Of a stretch of DNA of 41,428 bases, positions 17,371 through 26,393 are shown piece by piece. Made by a program: the position numbers and the translations under genes. Origin of the DNA: an uncultured Flavobacteriaceae bacterium (lineage in GTDB: Bacteria > Bacteroidota > Bacteroidia > Flavobacteriales > Flavobacteriaceae); the NCBI GenBank assembly GCA_947500585.1, contig CANMSN010000024.1, positions 1 to 41,428 on the forward strand, given 5' to 3'. Numbering within the stretch: position 1 is the first letter of the stretch; each line of letters starts with the position of its first letter. The notes beneath the pieces are model-generated. The model was not told the origin of the DNA. It searched no databases and saw nothing but the letters and a program-made list of their open reading frames with translations.

Positions 17371-18453
17371 ATGTCAAAAAGTAAAAAATCAGCTTTAAAA
17401 GAAAAAAAAGGTGTTTCTCAATCTGAAATCACCAATATGTATTCCATAGAAATTATTAAGAATAAAAGGAAAGCAAAAGTTGATACTAAAACTTTAATTT
17501 CTAATATTTTAAACAAAGATATTACCGCTTTAAGTAGAGCTATTACTTTAGTTGAAAGTAACAACCCAAAACATTTAGAACAAGCTAATACCATAATAAA
17601 AAGATGCTTACCGCATGCTAACAAATCTATTCGAATAGGAATAACAGGTGTTCCTGGAGTTGGAAAAAGCACATTTATTGAAACTTTTGGTACATATTTA
17701 ACATCTTTAGGAAAACGTGTTGCCGTTTTAGCTATAGATCCAACAAGCTCAATTACAAAAGGAAGTATTTTAGGAGATAAAACACGAATGGAAGATTTAG
17801 TGAAAGATGAAAATGCTTTTATACGTCCTTCTGCATCTGGAAATTCTTTGGGTGGTGTTGCACGAAAAACCAGAGAAACTATAATTTTATGTGAAGCTGC
17901 AGGTTTTGATGTTATACTTGTTGAAACTGTTGGTGTTGGGCAAAGTGAAACTTCTGTTCATAGTATGGTTGATTTCTTTTTACTTTTAAAATTGGCAGGA
18001 GCAGGAGATGAATTACAAGGTATTAAACGTGGTATTATAGAAATGGCAGACACCATTGCTATTAATAAAGCGGATGGAGATAATTTGAAAAACGCAAAAC
18101 TTGCCAAGGTAGAATTTAATAGAGCGCTTCACCTCTACCCTGAAAAATCATCGAATTGGCAACCTAAAGTAACCCTATGTAGTGCTTTAAACAATGAAGG
18201 TATTGATGCTATTTGGACTATTATTCTAGAATATGTTGAACTAACCACAAAAAGCAATTATTTCAACCAAAAACGAAGTGAACAGAATAAATTTTGGCTT
18301 ATACAAACTATTGAAAACCAATTAAAGTCTGATTTTTTTAACAACGCAGAAATTAAAAAGGAATTAGCAAATCAACTAAAGCTTATAGAAGCTAATAAAA
18401 CAACGCCTTTTGTTGCTGCGGATTATTTATTGAACTTGAACAAATCGTTTTAA
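17371..18453 (+). CDS. meaB: MeaB-type G3E GTPase for methylmalonyl-CoA mutase
   Basis: A 360-residue GTPase of the MeaB/ArgK family, which protects adenosylcobalamin-dependent methylmalonyl-CoA mutase and helps load or repair its cofactor. Walker A is GVPGVGKST (93-101). The switch region IDPTSSITKGSILGDKTRM and the ETVGVGQSE segment (Walker B/switch II area) are typical, and NKADGDN is the base-specificity motif. The N-terminal 50 residues are a lysine-rich extension. No mutase subunit gene is in the window, so the partner must be elsewhere. The 3' end overlaps the convergent PAP2 gene by 27 nt. Confidence 0.93.
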   Translation: MSKSKKSALKEKKGVSQSEITNMYSIEIIKNKRKAKVDTKTLISNILNKDITALSRAITLVESNNPKHLEQANTIIKRCLPHANKSIRIGITGVPGVGKSTFIETFGTYLTSLGKRVAVLAIDPTSSITKGSILGDKTRMEDLVKDENAFIRPSASGNSLGGVARKTRETIILCEAAGFDVILVETVGVGQSETSVHSMVDFFLLLKLAGAGDELQGIKRGIIEMADTIAINKADGDNLKNAKLAKVEFNRALHLYPEKSSNWQPKVTLCSALNNEGIDAIWTIILEYVELTTKSNYFNQKRSEQNKFWLIQTIENQLKSDFFNNAEIKKELANQLKLIEANKTTPFVAADYLLNLNKSF

Positions 18454-18999
18454 TAAGTATTTAGCGAGTTTATAAAAGATAAACCCAGAAATGGCTCCAA
18501 AGGTTAATCCGCAAACAATATCTAACGGATAATGCACACCTACATAAATTCTACTATAGGCTACAATAGCACTCCAAAACAATAAAATAAAAATTAAATT
18601 TTTATAATACGGTTTTAGCATTAAACCTGCAAAAACAGCCGCAGCCATAGAGTTAGATGAATGTCCAGAAAAGAAACCATACTTTCCGCATCGCACTGCA
18701 ATAAATCGCATTTGATCAATTAAATCGGCTTCACCACAAGGTCTAGGTCTTTGAAAACCTCGTTTAAAAACGTTTGTTATTTGATCGGTGAACGTAATCA
18801 TTAAAGCAACAACAATAACGAATACTAATAATGATTTTAAACCATATTTTTTATATAGCAGAAATAACAATACCACATACAAAGGAATAAATGTAAGCTT
18901 ATCGGTAATTAAAAGCCATAAAGTATCCCAAGTTGGAGATCCTAAATTATTCAAAAACAAAAATAATTCGGTATCGTATTTTAAGAGCTCTTTTATCAT
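18427..18999 (-). CDS. PAP2-family membrane phosphatase
   Basis: A 190-residue integral membrane phosphatase of the PAP2 (type 2 phosphatidic acid phosphatase) superfamily. All three catalytic motifs are present: KRGFQRPRP (79-87), SGHSSNS (111-117) and SRIYVGVHYPLD (149-160). About five or six membrane segments can be seen. Likely substrates are undecaprenyl pyrophosphate or lipid phosphates in the inner membrane. The 3' end overlaps meaB on the opposite strand by 27 nt. Upstream on the same strand, 6 nt away, is the small acidic protein gene, so the two are probably co-transcribed. Confidence 0.88.
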   Translation of the reverse strand: MIKELLKYDTELFLFLNNLGSPTWDTLWLLITDKLTFIPLYVVLLFLLYKKYGLKSLLVFVIVVALMITFTDQITNVFKRGFQRPRPCGEADLIDQMRFIAVRCGKYGFFSGHSSNSMAAAVFAGLMLKPYYKNLIFILLFWSAIVAYSRIYVGVHYPLDIVCGLTFGAISGFIFYKLAKYLLKRFVQVQ

Positions 19000-19005
19000 T
19001 TTTTA

Positions 19006-19233
19006 CTACTCGTCATACTTAGCCACTTCTGCATCATAAAAATCAGTAGCTAATTTTATGGCATTTTCAGTTTCGGTTTCTAGTTCTTTTTGATCTTCAG
19101 CATCAAAATCTTCAAACCATTCCACTTCATCATCTTCAAGATTAATTATAAACCTTGGAAACTCCGTATGTATTACGAAAATAGCATTTGGATAATCTGT
19201 ATTATCTCCTAGAATGAATTTTGGAAGTGTCAT
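19006..19233 (-). CDS. Small conserved acidic protein, unknown function
   Basis: A 75-residue protein with no signal peptide. It begins with a beta-rich part (FILGDNTDYPNAIFVIHTEFPRFIINL) and ends in a strongly acidic helix (DDEVEWFEDFDAED...ETENAIKLATDFYDAEVAKYDE). The pattern recalls small uncharacterised flavobacterial proteins. It sits tightly between the MATE pump (3 nt upstream) and PAP2 (6 nt downstream) on the same strand, supporting a real, translated gene in a three-gene operon. No function can be assigned. Confidence 0.7.
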   Translation of the reverse strand: MTLPKFILGDNTDYPNAIFVIHTEFPRFIINLEDDEVEWFEDFDAEDQKELETETENAIKLATDFYDAEVAKYDE

Positions 19234-19236
19234 TTA

Positions 19237-20619
19237 CTAATTGTTAGTTTTAGACAAAATTAACTTTTTTGTCAAATAATTAAATCGAATATACAATAAA
19301 ATTGCAGCTGTTGTTAATCCTGCTAACAAACCTAGCCATATACCAAAACTTCCGTATGCAGCTTCTTTTCCTAAAAACCAACTTATAGGAAAGCCAATTA
19401 ACCAATATGATATAAAGGTTATTAGGGTAGGTATTTTAACATCTTGCAATCCTCGTAAAGCCCCTAAAACCAAAACTTGTATACTATCACTTATTTGAAA
19501 TATTGCAGCTGCTATTAATAACTTTGAGGCTATTGAAACAACTTCTCTATTATCAATTAAATTTTCAGTATCATCAAAATCTACATATAGCTTTGGTAAG
19601 TAATCATGAAAAACAAAAAAAAGCATAGCAAAACAAGTAGCTAATATGATACCTAAAAGAAATATTGAAAAAGCAATTCTACGCAACTCAATATAGTTTT
19701 GTAAACCTTTTTGATTTCCAACTCTTATCATGGAAGCAACACTTAAACCCATGGCTACCATAAACGTCATAGACGATAGATTTAATGCTATTTGATTTGC
19801 TGCTTGAGGGTTTTTGCCCAACAAACCACTTAGCCAAATTGCTGCTGTAAAAATAGCGACTTCAAAAAACATTTGCATAGCACTAGGTGCACCAAGGTTT
19901 ATAAGTTTTTTAAGCATAAATTTATTTAGCACAAAAAACTTGATATTAGTTACAAAAGCTTTTGATTTTTCTTTTCCTTTCAATAAAAACCATAAATACC
20001 AAACCATTATAATTCTTGATGCTAAAGTTCCATAAGCTGCACCAACAATACCAAGTTCTGGAAAACCAAATTTTCCAAAAATTAACAAATAGTTTAAAAT
20101 CACATTAATAATATTCGCCAATATTGTTGCATACATAGGATATCTGGTCATTGACAAGCCATCACTAAACTGCTTAAATCCTTGAAAAATTATTAAAGGA
20201 ATCAGTGAAAATGCTACTAAATCTAGATATGGAATTGCTAACTCAACAACTTCAATGGGTTGTTTCATTAAATACATTAGTGGTTTTGCAAAAAAAACCA
20301 TTAAAAATAATAATACGCCTAAAATGGCACATAAAAACAAACCATGTTTGAATGATGATTTCCCTTTTATAAAATCTTGAGCTGAATCTGCTTCTGCTAT
20401 TAAAGGTGTTATAGCCGTTGAAAACCCTATACCTAAAGACATAGCAATAAACATAAAACTGTTGCCCAAAGAAACAGCGGCAAGTTCTGCCGTTCCTAAT
20501 TGTCCCACCATAATATTATCAACAAAACTAACAAAAGCATGACCTAGCATGCCTAACATTACAGGTGCTGCAAGCTGCCAATTATATTTAAATTCTCTTG
20601 TGTAGCTTGTTAATTGCAT
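19237..20619 (-). CDS. MATE family efflux transporter (NorM-like)
   Basis: A multidrug and toxic compound extrusion transporter of about 460 residues from the ATG at 20619; an in-frame GTG at 20643 would add 8 residues. Twelve hydrophobic segments are visible in two homologous halves, with the family pattern PVMLGMLGHAFVSFVDNIMVGQLG near the N-terminus. MATE pumps export cationic drugs or metabolites using sodium or proton gradients. It is the first gene of a small operon with the acidic 75-residue protein and PAP2. The substrate is unknown. Confidence 0.9.
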   Translation of the reverse strand: MQLTSYTREFKYNWQLAAPVMLGMLGHAFVSFVDNIMVGQLGTAELAAVSLGNSFMFIAMSLGIGFSTAITPLIAEADSAQDFIKGKSSFKHGLFLCAILGVLLFLMVFFAKPLMYLMKQPIEVVELAIPYLDLVAFSLIPLIIFQGFKQFSDGLSMTRYPMYATILANIINVILNYLLIFGKFGFPELGIVGAAYGTLASRIIMVWYLWFLLKGKEKSKAFVTNIKFFVLNKFMLKKLINLGAPSAMQMFFEVAIFTAAIWLSGLLGKNPQAANQIALNLSSMTFMVAMGLSVASMIRVGNQKGLQNYIELRRIAFSIFLLGIILATCFAMLFFVFHDYLPKLYVDFDDTENLIDNREVVSIASKLLIAAAIFQISDSIQVLVLGALRGLQDVKIPTLITFISYWLIGFPISWFLGKEAAYGSFGIWLGLLAGLTTAAILLYIRFNYLTKKLILSKTNN

Positions 20620-20857
20620 TTGGTAAAAGTAAGCTATACGCACTATTTTTTAAAGATTTGATAATTTTCTTTTAGCAAAAAGAAATAATTAACAAATGTT
20701 AATAATTCTATACAGTTAATCGTTTATTTATTTAAAGTCGTTTTATAAATTCGCAACGCTTAAAAGCATTCTCTATAAGAACAAATAGCAAATTAGAAAC
20801 ACTTTTAGCTCATATTTATATAGGGATTAATGAATTAAGGCTTGTTGTTTCGACAAA

Positions 20858-20885
20858 AAAAGGAGGAAATTAATTTCCTCCTTTT
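20858..20885 (-). terminator. Intrinsic terminator (perfect 28-bp palindrome)
   Basis: A perfect self-complementary stretch centred on AATTAATT with GGAGG/CCTCC arms and A/T tails. It lies 27 nt past the end of the nitronate monooxygenase-like gene on the minus strand and should work in either direction. Confidence 0.8.
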
Positions 20886-20911
20886 CATTTCTTTGTTAAA
20901 ATTGAGTTTAT

Positions 20912-21859
20912 TCAGAATACTAATTTATTGATATCTAATTTACTTAAATTAAACTCTGCTATAATGTCTTCAACAATTTTAGCTACAGGTTTTATGTCGT
21001 GAATCAATCCAGAAATTTGACCTATTTCTAGTTCACCATTTTCTAAATCGCCTTCAAACATGCCTTTTTTTGCACGTGCTCTTCCTAAGAGTTCCTTTAA
21101 TTGTTCAATGGTTGGAGCCATTTTATATAAATTCTGAATGTCGTTGTAAAATTTATTTTTAATTAAGCGCACTGGTGCTAGTTCTTTTAGTGTTAGTTGT
21201 GTATCACCTTCTTTAGCATCAACAACTACTTGTTTAAAGTTCTGGTGTGCAGAACTTTCTACACTGGCTACAAATCTACTACCAATCTGAACACCATTTG
21301 CTCCTAAAATCATGGTAGCTAACATCGCTTTTCCTGTGGCTATTCCTCCTGCAGCGATTAAAGGAATTTTTATTTGCTCTTTTACAATTGGAATTAGAGC
21401 TAAAGTAGTCGTTTCATCTCTACCATTATGTCCGCCAGCTTCAAATCCTTCAGCTACTATAGCATCTACTCCAGCGTCTTGTGCTTTTAATGCGAATTTT
21501 AAACTGCTGACCACATGTACCACTATAATACCTTTATCCTGTAACCATTTGGTCCAAGTTTTTGGATTTCCTGCAGATGTAAAAACAATTTTTACGCCTT
21601 CATCAACTATAATGTCCATAATCTCTTGAATGTTCGGATATAGCATAGGCACATTAACTCCAAAAGGTTTATCTGTTGCTTTTTTACATTTTTGAATATG
21701 TTCACGCAGTACTTCAGGATACATAGAACCCGCACCAATTAAACCTAAAATTCCAGAATTACTAGATGCTGATGCTAAGCGCCAACCACTATTCCAAACC
21801 ATTCCAGCTTGAATAATTGGGTATTTGATATTAAATAAATCGGTTATGTTATTTGGCAT
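20912..21859 (-). CDS. Nitronate monooxygenase / FabK-like flavoenzyme
   Basis: A 315-residue FMN-dependent TIM-barrel of the nitronate monooxygenase (2-nitropropane dioxygenase) family. Characteristic stretches are the N-terminal YPIIQAGMVW, the EGFEAGGHNGRDETTTLALIP segment with the family glycine/histidine motif, and the phosphate-binding LIAAGGIATGKAMLATMILGANGVQIGSRF. Members oxidise alkyl nitronates or act as enoyl-ACP reductases (FabK); the sequence alone does not separate these. The gene follows the MORN/TonB-C-like gene by 1 nt and ends before a strong terminator, so it is the last gene of the run that begins with mnmA. Confidence 0.85.
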   Translation of the reverse strand: MPNNITDLFNIKYPIIQAGMVWNSGWRLASASSNSGILGLIGAGSMYPEVLREHIQKCKKATDKPFGVNVPMLYPNIQEIMDIIVDEGVKIVFTSAGNPKTWTKWLQDKGIIVVHVVSSLKFALKAQDAGVDAIVAEGFEAGGHNGRDETTTLALIPIVKEQIKIPLIAAGGIATGKAMLATMILGANGVQIGSRFVASVESSAHQNFKQVVVDAKEGDTQLTLKELAPVRLIKNKFYNDIQNLYKMAPTIEQLKELLGRARAKKGMFEGDLENGELEIGQISGLIHDIKPVAKIVEDIIAEFNLSKLDINKLVF

Positions 21860-21860
21860 T

Positions 21861-22652
21861 TTAGCGACTTTTAAAATTTATAGGAATAGAAAAGTTATAA
21901 GGTATTTTTCTATTCATGTGTACAGCAGGTTTCCAACCTTCAATAGCTTCAAAAAAAGATACTATTTGTTCGTTAAGATTATTAGGTAATTTTTCATTAA
22001 TAGCCACTTCTTCTATATTACCATGTACGCCTAAAACAAAATCGATATAAATTATACCTTTCAATTTGTAATCAATCGCTTTATTCATAACTTTTATTTT
22101 TGAATAAAAGTTTTTTATTCCGCCTTTATATTCTGGTTTTCTTTTTTCAATTAAATCAACATCTAGCTGTTTTCCATGCTCGTCAAAAATTACAGATTTA
22201 AGTATAGAATCATTTTCATGAAATATTCGACATGCTTCTACATTATTATAATGGTAATATCTCCATAAACCTTCTTTTTTATCGTTTAAATAAATGCCTT
22301 TATGACTTAATTCACCATTAGCAAACCAAGATTGATTAAGACCGTCTTTTTTACTATCTTCATTATAATAAACTAAACTTGATACTTTACCATTCTTGTG
22401 ATAAGTAACAAATTCTCCTACTGGCTTTTTTTTATCTTTAGTATTAAAATATCCTATTTTTTTTATCTTACCGTTTCTAAAGTATTTGGTAACTAGCCAT
22501 AAACTATCTTTTTTAACTATAGTTTCTATTTCCGTGGCTTGTTCCTTTTTAATAGTTTTTCCTTTGTTATCCAAATAGTTAACTATAGAATCCTGAGCAT
22601 GTATGTTTAACGCTAACACTAATGCTAGCATAATAAAGAAGATTTTTTTCAT
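21861..22652 (-). CDS. Secreted MORN/YwqK-repeat protein with TonB-C-like end
   Basis: A 263-residue protein with a signal peptide (1-19, LALNIHAQ). Residues 55-150 contain several MORN-like YwqK repeats of the form YFRNGKIKKIGYF, YHKNGKVSSLVYY, WFANGELSHKGIY and NDKKEGLWRYYH. The C-terminal part (about 175-263) resembles the TonB C-terminal fold: LKGIIYIDFVLGVHGNIEEVAI then VSFFEAIEGWKPAVHMNRKIPYNFSIPINF. There is no transmembrane anchor beyond the signal, so it is not a classical TonB. The role is unknown, probably in the periplasm. It lies 13 nt after mnmA and 1 nt before the flavoenzyme gene. Confidence 0.75.
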   Translation of the reverse strand: MKKIFFIMLALVLALNIHAQDSIVNYLDNKGKTIKKEQATEIETIVKKDSLWLVTKYFRNGKIKKIGYFNTKDKKKPVGEFVTYHKNGKVSSLVYYNEDSKKDGLNQSWFANGELSHKGIYLNDKKEGLWRYYHYNNVEACRIFHENDSILKSVIFDEHGKQLDVDLIEKRKPEYKGGIKNFYSKIKVMNKAIDYKLKGIIYIDFVLGVHGNIEEVAINEKLPNNLNEQIVSFFEAIEGWKPAVHMNRKIPYNFSIPINFKSR

Positions 22653-22665
22653 ATTACAAATTTGA

Positions 22666-23862
22666 TTAATTAATAACTCCGGAACCTATTAACTGATCAT
22701 TTACATACCAAGCTACAAATTGCCCTTCGGTAATAGCTGATTGAAAATCGTTAAACTCAACATATAAACCACTACTTACTTTATATATTTTTGCATCTTC
22801 AAGTGATTGCCTGTAACGAATTCTGGCTTTAACAACCATTGTTTCATCAACTTGTAATGCTAAGTCTTCACGTACCCAGTGAAGTTCTTCATTAGAAACA
22901 AAAAGTACTTTTTTTAGTAACCCTGGATGTTCTTTACCTTGTCCCGTATAAATCACATTTTCGTTTACATCTGTATCTATAACAAATAAAGGCTCTACAG
23001 TACCACCAACAGCTAGCCCTTTTCGTTGACCTTTTGTAAAATAGTGAGCACCTTGATGCTTGCCAACTATTTTACCTTGATTTACTTTGTAATCTATTTT
23101 ACGAGATAAGTATTTTAACTTTTCTTCTTCAGAATCGAATTGAGGCACCAGTTGATTAAAAATATCTTGTTCTTTAGGAATCTCAACAATAACACCTTCT
23201 TTCGGCTTTAATTGTTGTTGAAGAAAGTCTGGTAACTTTACCTTACCTATAAAGCAGAGTCCTTGAGAATCTTTTTTATCCGCAGTAACCAAATCTAACT
23301 CCATGGCAATTTCACGAACTTGTGGTTTTGTTAACTCGCCTATAGGAAATAATGATTTAGCTAACTGTTGTTGAGATAACTGGCATAAAAAATAGGATTG
23401 ATCTTTATTTTTATCAACTCCAGCAAGTAATTGATATACTTCTTTATCTTGGTTATTGCGTGAAGTCAAAATACCTTTTCTGCAATAATGCCCTGTAGCT
23501 ACAAAATCAGCACCCAGTTCTAAAGCAATTTTCATAAACACATCAAACTTAATCTCTCTATTACAAAGTACATCAGGGTTTGGTGTTCTTCCTTTTTCAT
23601 ATTCATGAAACATATAATCTACAATACGCTCCTTATATTCTTCGCTTAAATCTACAGTTTGAAATGGAATACCTAATTTTTCGGCTACTAACATAGCGTC
23701 GTTACTGTCATCCAACCAAGGACATTCATTAGAAATAGTTACAGAATCATCGTGCCAGTTTTTCATAAATAAGCCTATAACCTCATACCCCTGCTGCTTT
23801 AATAAATAAGCTGCAACGCTAGAATCTACACCACCTGAAAGTCCAATAACAACTCGTTTCAC
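22666..23862 (-). CDS. mnmA: tRNA-uridine 2-sulfurtransferase MnmA
   Basis: A 398-residue enzyme that thiolates U34 of tRNA for Lys, Glu and Gln with ATP and a persulfide sulfur. The PP-loop GLSGGVDSS is at 7-15. The two catalytic cysteines are Cys100 (PDVLCNRE) and Cys203 (SQGLCFIG). The tRNA-binding and C-terminal barrel domains are complete ([19 protein letters not shown]). The window also encodes a MnmD-like methyltransferase for the same wobble nucleotide, at 33212-33895. It heads a minus-strand run of three genes. Confidence 0.96.
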   Translation of the reverse strand: MKRVVIGLSGGVDSSVAAYLLKQQGYEVIGLFMKNWHDDSVTISNECPWLDDSNDAMLVAEKLGIPFQTVDLSEEYKERIVDYMFHEYEKGRTPNPDVLCNREIKFDVFMKIALELGADFVATGHYCRKGILTSRNNQDKEVYQLLAGVDKNKDQSYFLCQLSQQQLAKSLFPIGELTKPQVREIAMELDLVTADKKDSQGLCFIGKVKLPDFLQQQLKPKEGVIVEIPKEQDIFNQLVPQFDSEEEKLKYLSRKIDYKVNQGKIVGKHQGAHYFTKGQRKGLAVGGTVEPLFVIDTDVNENVIYTGQGKEHPGLLKKVLFVSNEELHWVREDLALQVDETMVVKARIRYRQSLEDAKIYKVSSGLYVEFNDFQSAITEGQFVAWYVNDQLIGSGVIN

Positions 23863-23946
23863 TATAGAAAATTAGGCTACAAAGATACATATTATTAAGA
23901 GATTTAAACAACTAACTACAAACCAAAAACATCGATAAAAAACATA

Positions 23947-24024
23947 TTTTGTTTAAAATTTTGTTAAAATAACTAAACAGTATTTGATATTTTGTTTAAC
24001 TATTATATATATTTGTTAAACAAA
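23947..24024 (+). promoter_or_regulatory. Promoter with clustered TTGTTTAA/TTGTTAAA operator-like repeats
   Basis: The core promoter is TTG (23984-23986), a 21-nt spacer and TATATTTG (24008-24015), a perfect Bacteroidota match. A perfect inverted repeat TTTGTTTAAC (23991-24000) / GTTAAACAAA (24015-24024) frames the -7 box. Three related half-sites lie upstream (23947-23958, 23959-23970, and reversed 23971-23980). This is likely an operator array for a dimeric regulator controlling the fasciclin lipoprotein gene. Confidence 0.6.
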
Positions 24025-24048
24025 GTATAACTAATAAAAATATTAAAA

Positions 24049-25452
24049 ATGAAAGCATTAAAAAATTTAAGAAATTTATCTTTCCTTTTCTTAGGATTGA
24101 TTTTAGTAACGGCTTGTAGTGATGACGATGGTCCTGCACCTTTTGTACCAACAAATAGTATTATAGAATTAGCGGATGCAACTGCAGAACTATCAGATTT
24201 ATATTCAGCTCTTGAGAAGTATCCAGATTTAGTAACTTTATTGAGTGGAGATGGCACGTTTACAGTTTTTGCACCAACTAACACAGCGTTTGATGATTTG
24301 TTAGTAGCTATTGGTCAAAATTCAATAGATGATATACCTGAAGATGTATTGAAGAATGTCTTGCAATACCATGTTTACACTGCTGCTGCTTTACCAGCCA
24401 GTGCAGTAACAACAGGGACTATAATTATGGCTAATGGTGAAGATGCAGATGTTGTTGTAGATTCTAATGGTGTAGCTATTGCAAACGCTCAAGTTACAGC
24501 AGTTGATGGTTTAGCTACTAACGGTATAGTACACATAATAGATAGTGTAATGATTCCTCCATCTATTTTACCTATTGTTGGAACTATAGTAGCACCTGCT
24601 TACTTTAATAAAGATTTCACAACACTTATAGCTGCGGTAAATGCTGCAGACCCAAGTATTTTAGAATTACTTTTAAGTGATGGTGCTGATGGAAATGGTT
24701 TAACACTATTTGCTCCAACCAATGATGCTTTTACAGCTGCTGGTATCACAGATTTATCAGCTGTAGGAAACATAGTAGATGGTGTATTAGGTTACCATGT
24801 TATTAATGGTGCTACAATTATGTCTTCTATGTTACCAGATACAGACGGATCAGCTGCTGAAGTTGGAACTGCTGGTGGAAACATATATATAACCAATGCT
24901 GGTTCTGGTGTTTTTATAAATGGAACTACAGAAGTTGTAGATGTGGATATCATGGGTTCAAACGGTGTTGTTCATGTTATTGATAGAACATTAATCCCAC
25001 CTACTCAAACAATAAATGAAATTGTTGCAGGATTTGCTTCTGGTACTCCTGGAGAATTCACATTATTAGCTGCTGCTTTAGCTAGAGCTGATTTAGCAGA
25101 TTTCTTTTCTGGAGATGGACCATACACTGTTTTTGCTCCAACAGATGCTGCCTTTGCAGCCGCTAATTTCCCTGATGTAGCTTCTATAAATGCTGCAGCA
25201 CCAACAGCAGTGGCAGGCATATTAACGCACCACGTAGTTAAGCCAAATGCTTATGTGTTTTCAACTGATTTATCTAATGGTGCAGTACCAATGTTAAACG
25301 ATCAAGATGTAACAATAGATTTAGGCACTTTAACTGTACAAGATGCAGCTGGATCTGATCCTGCAGCAGGTTTGGTACCTACATTATTGAATGTACATGC
25401 CACAAATGGTGTTATTCACGTAATTGATAAAGTATTATTACCTTCTAGCTAA
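24049..25452 (+). CDS. Lipoprotein with three fasciclin (FAS1) domains
   Basis: A 467-residue lipoprotein: signal peptide with LVTAC, the lipid-acceptor Cys at about 23, then an acidic DDDG stretch. Three FAS1 domains follow (about 37-175, 178-323 and 324-467). Each has the H1 box (GDGTFTVFAPTNTAF, NGLTLFAPTNDAF, GDGPYTVFAPTDAAF) and the H2 box (GIVHIIDSVMIPP, GVVHVIDRTLIPP, GVIHVIDKVLLPS). FAS1 domains mediate adhesion, and the protein is expected in the outer membrane. It is single and strongly promoted (see 23947-24024). A second FAS1 protein, with adjacent sigma and anti-sigma genes, lies at 30205-32179, suggesting linked regulation (inference). Confidence 0.9.
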   Translation: MKALKNLRNLSFLFLGLILVTACSDDDGPAPFVPTNSIIELADATAELSDLYSALEKYPDLVTLLSGDGTFTVFAPTNTAFDDLLVAIGQNSIDDIPEDVLKNVLQYHVYTAAALPASAVTTGTIIMANGEDADVVVDSNGVAIANAQVTAVDGLATNGIVHIIDSVMIPPSILPIVGTIVAPAYFNKDFTTLIAAVNAADPSILELLLSDGADGNGLTLFAPTNDAFTAAGITDLSAVGNIVDGVLGYHVINGATIMSSMLPDTDGSAAEVGTAGGNIYITNAGSGVFINGTTEVVDVDIMGSNGVVHVIDRTLIPPTQTINEIVAGFASGTPGEFTLLAAALARADLADFFSGDGPYTVFAPTDAAFAAANFPDVASINAAAPTAVAGILTHHVVKPNAYVFSTDLSNGAVPMLNDQDVTIDLGTLTVQDAAGSDPAAGLVPTLLNVHATNGVIHVIDKVLLPSS

Positions 25453-25525
25453 TAAAAATTAGTTTGGTTTGTTGATTGTAGGCAGTTTATTGTTTGTTAG
25501 TTAAATTCATTAAATTGTCTATGAA

Positions 25526-25560
25526 AAAGAGGTCCCTTAATTATTTAAGGGACTTTTTTG
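25526..25560. terminator. Bidirectional intrinsic terminator
   Basis: The stem GTCCCTTAA/TTAAGGGAC (25532-25553) is flanked by A and T runs, between the convergent fasciclin and MORN genes. Confidence 0.8.
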
Positions 25561-25562
25561 TT

Positions 25563-26267
25563 TTAATTACTTTTCTTAATGTATTTCGGTTTATAAGTAA
25601 AGTCTTTTTCTTCAATTAATTTTCCATTTTCATAGTATTTCCAAATACCATCTTTTTTCCCTCTTTTATAGGCTCCTTCTACCAATAACCCTCCTTTTGG
25701 ATTATAATATTTTGAAATACCATGAAGCTCACCATTAACATACTTAAACGCTTTTAAAACTACATTTTTTTCTGAATACCAAAATGATTCTCCATCCAGT
25801 TTTCCATCTTTATAGTTTTGTCTTTCTGCTATTTGTCCGTTTTCATAATATATTAATCGTTCTCCTGTAAGTTTTCCAAAATCATCAAAATGCTCTAATA
25901 TTAAGAGTTCATTTGATTTTTTTTGATAATAATTCCAAGTACCAATATATGTTTTACCATCCATTTTGCCTTCGCTAATTACCTTTCCTTTTGGCGTATA
26001 AAATTTAACATCGGCTATGTTATTATTTTCATTAAACTGTTTTGATGCCGTTAATACCGCTTTATTTTTAATGTTTTTATAAAACTTGAACAAGCCTATT
26101 TCCTTACCATGTAAAAACTCGCCTTCATATCTTAATATATTGGTTTTATCAAACGTTTTTCTCCAAATACCATGACGTTTTCCATCAGCATCAAACTGAT
26201 TAATGTCTTGAGCAAAAAAAGTATTACTGAAAAACAGCAAGCAAATAAGGTTAGATAATAGTTTCAT
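25563..26267 (-). CDS. Secreted MORN/YwqK-repeat protein
   Basis: A 234-residue protein with a signal peptide (about 1-19, FFSNTFFAQ). From about residue 25 to the end it consists of repeated beta-hairpin units: DGKRHGIWRKTF, HGKEIGLFKFY, ENGQIAERQNYKDGKLDGESFW, NGELHGISKYYNPKGGLLVEGAY and KRGKKDGIWKYYENGKLIEEKDF. These are MORN-like YwqK repeats, often annotated as a toxin-antitoxin antitoxin although nothing here supports that role. It resembles the repeat part of the 263-residue protein at 21861-22652 but lacks the TonB-C-like end. Probably periplasmic or outer-membrane; function unknown. Confidence 0.8.
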   Translation of the reverse strand: MKLLSNLICLLFFSNTFFAQDINQFDADGKRHGIWRKTFDKTNILRYEGEFLHGKEIGLFKFYKNIKNKAVLTASKQFNENNNIADVKFYTPKGKVISEGKMDGKTYIGTWNYYQKKSNELLILEHFDDFGKLTGERLIYYENGQIAERQNYKDGKLDGESFWYSEKNVVLKAFKYVNGELHGISKYYNPKGGLLVEGAYKRGKKDGIWKYYENGKLIEEKDFTYKPKYIKKSN

Positions 26268-26334
26268 TTTAAAATTATTGATTTCTTAATTATAAATTAC
26301 ATTCTATAAACGATTTTATTCTTGTTTTCTTATA

Positions 26335-26375
26335 AAAAAAAAGCTACTAAAATAAATTCATTCAGTAGCTTTTTT
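26335..26375 (-). terminator. Intrinsic terminator after yidC
   Basis: The arms AAAAAGCTACT and AGTAGCTTTTT enclose a short loop, just past the yidC stop codon on the minus strand. Confidence 0.75.
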
Positions 26376-26393
26376 AAAATATTATTTGAATAA

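Noticed and set aside
25563-26267. Toxin-antitoxin module suggested by the YwqK 'antitoxin' label
   Set aside because: There is no toxin gene next to it, and the protein has a signal peptide, which does not fit a cytoplasmic antitoxin.
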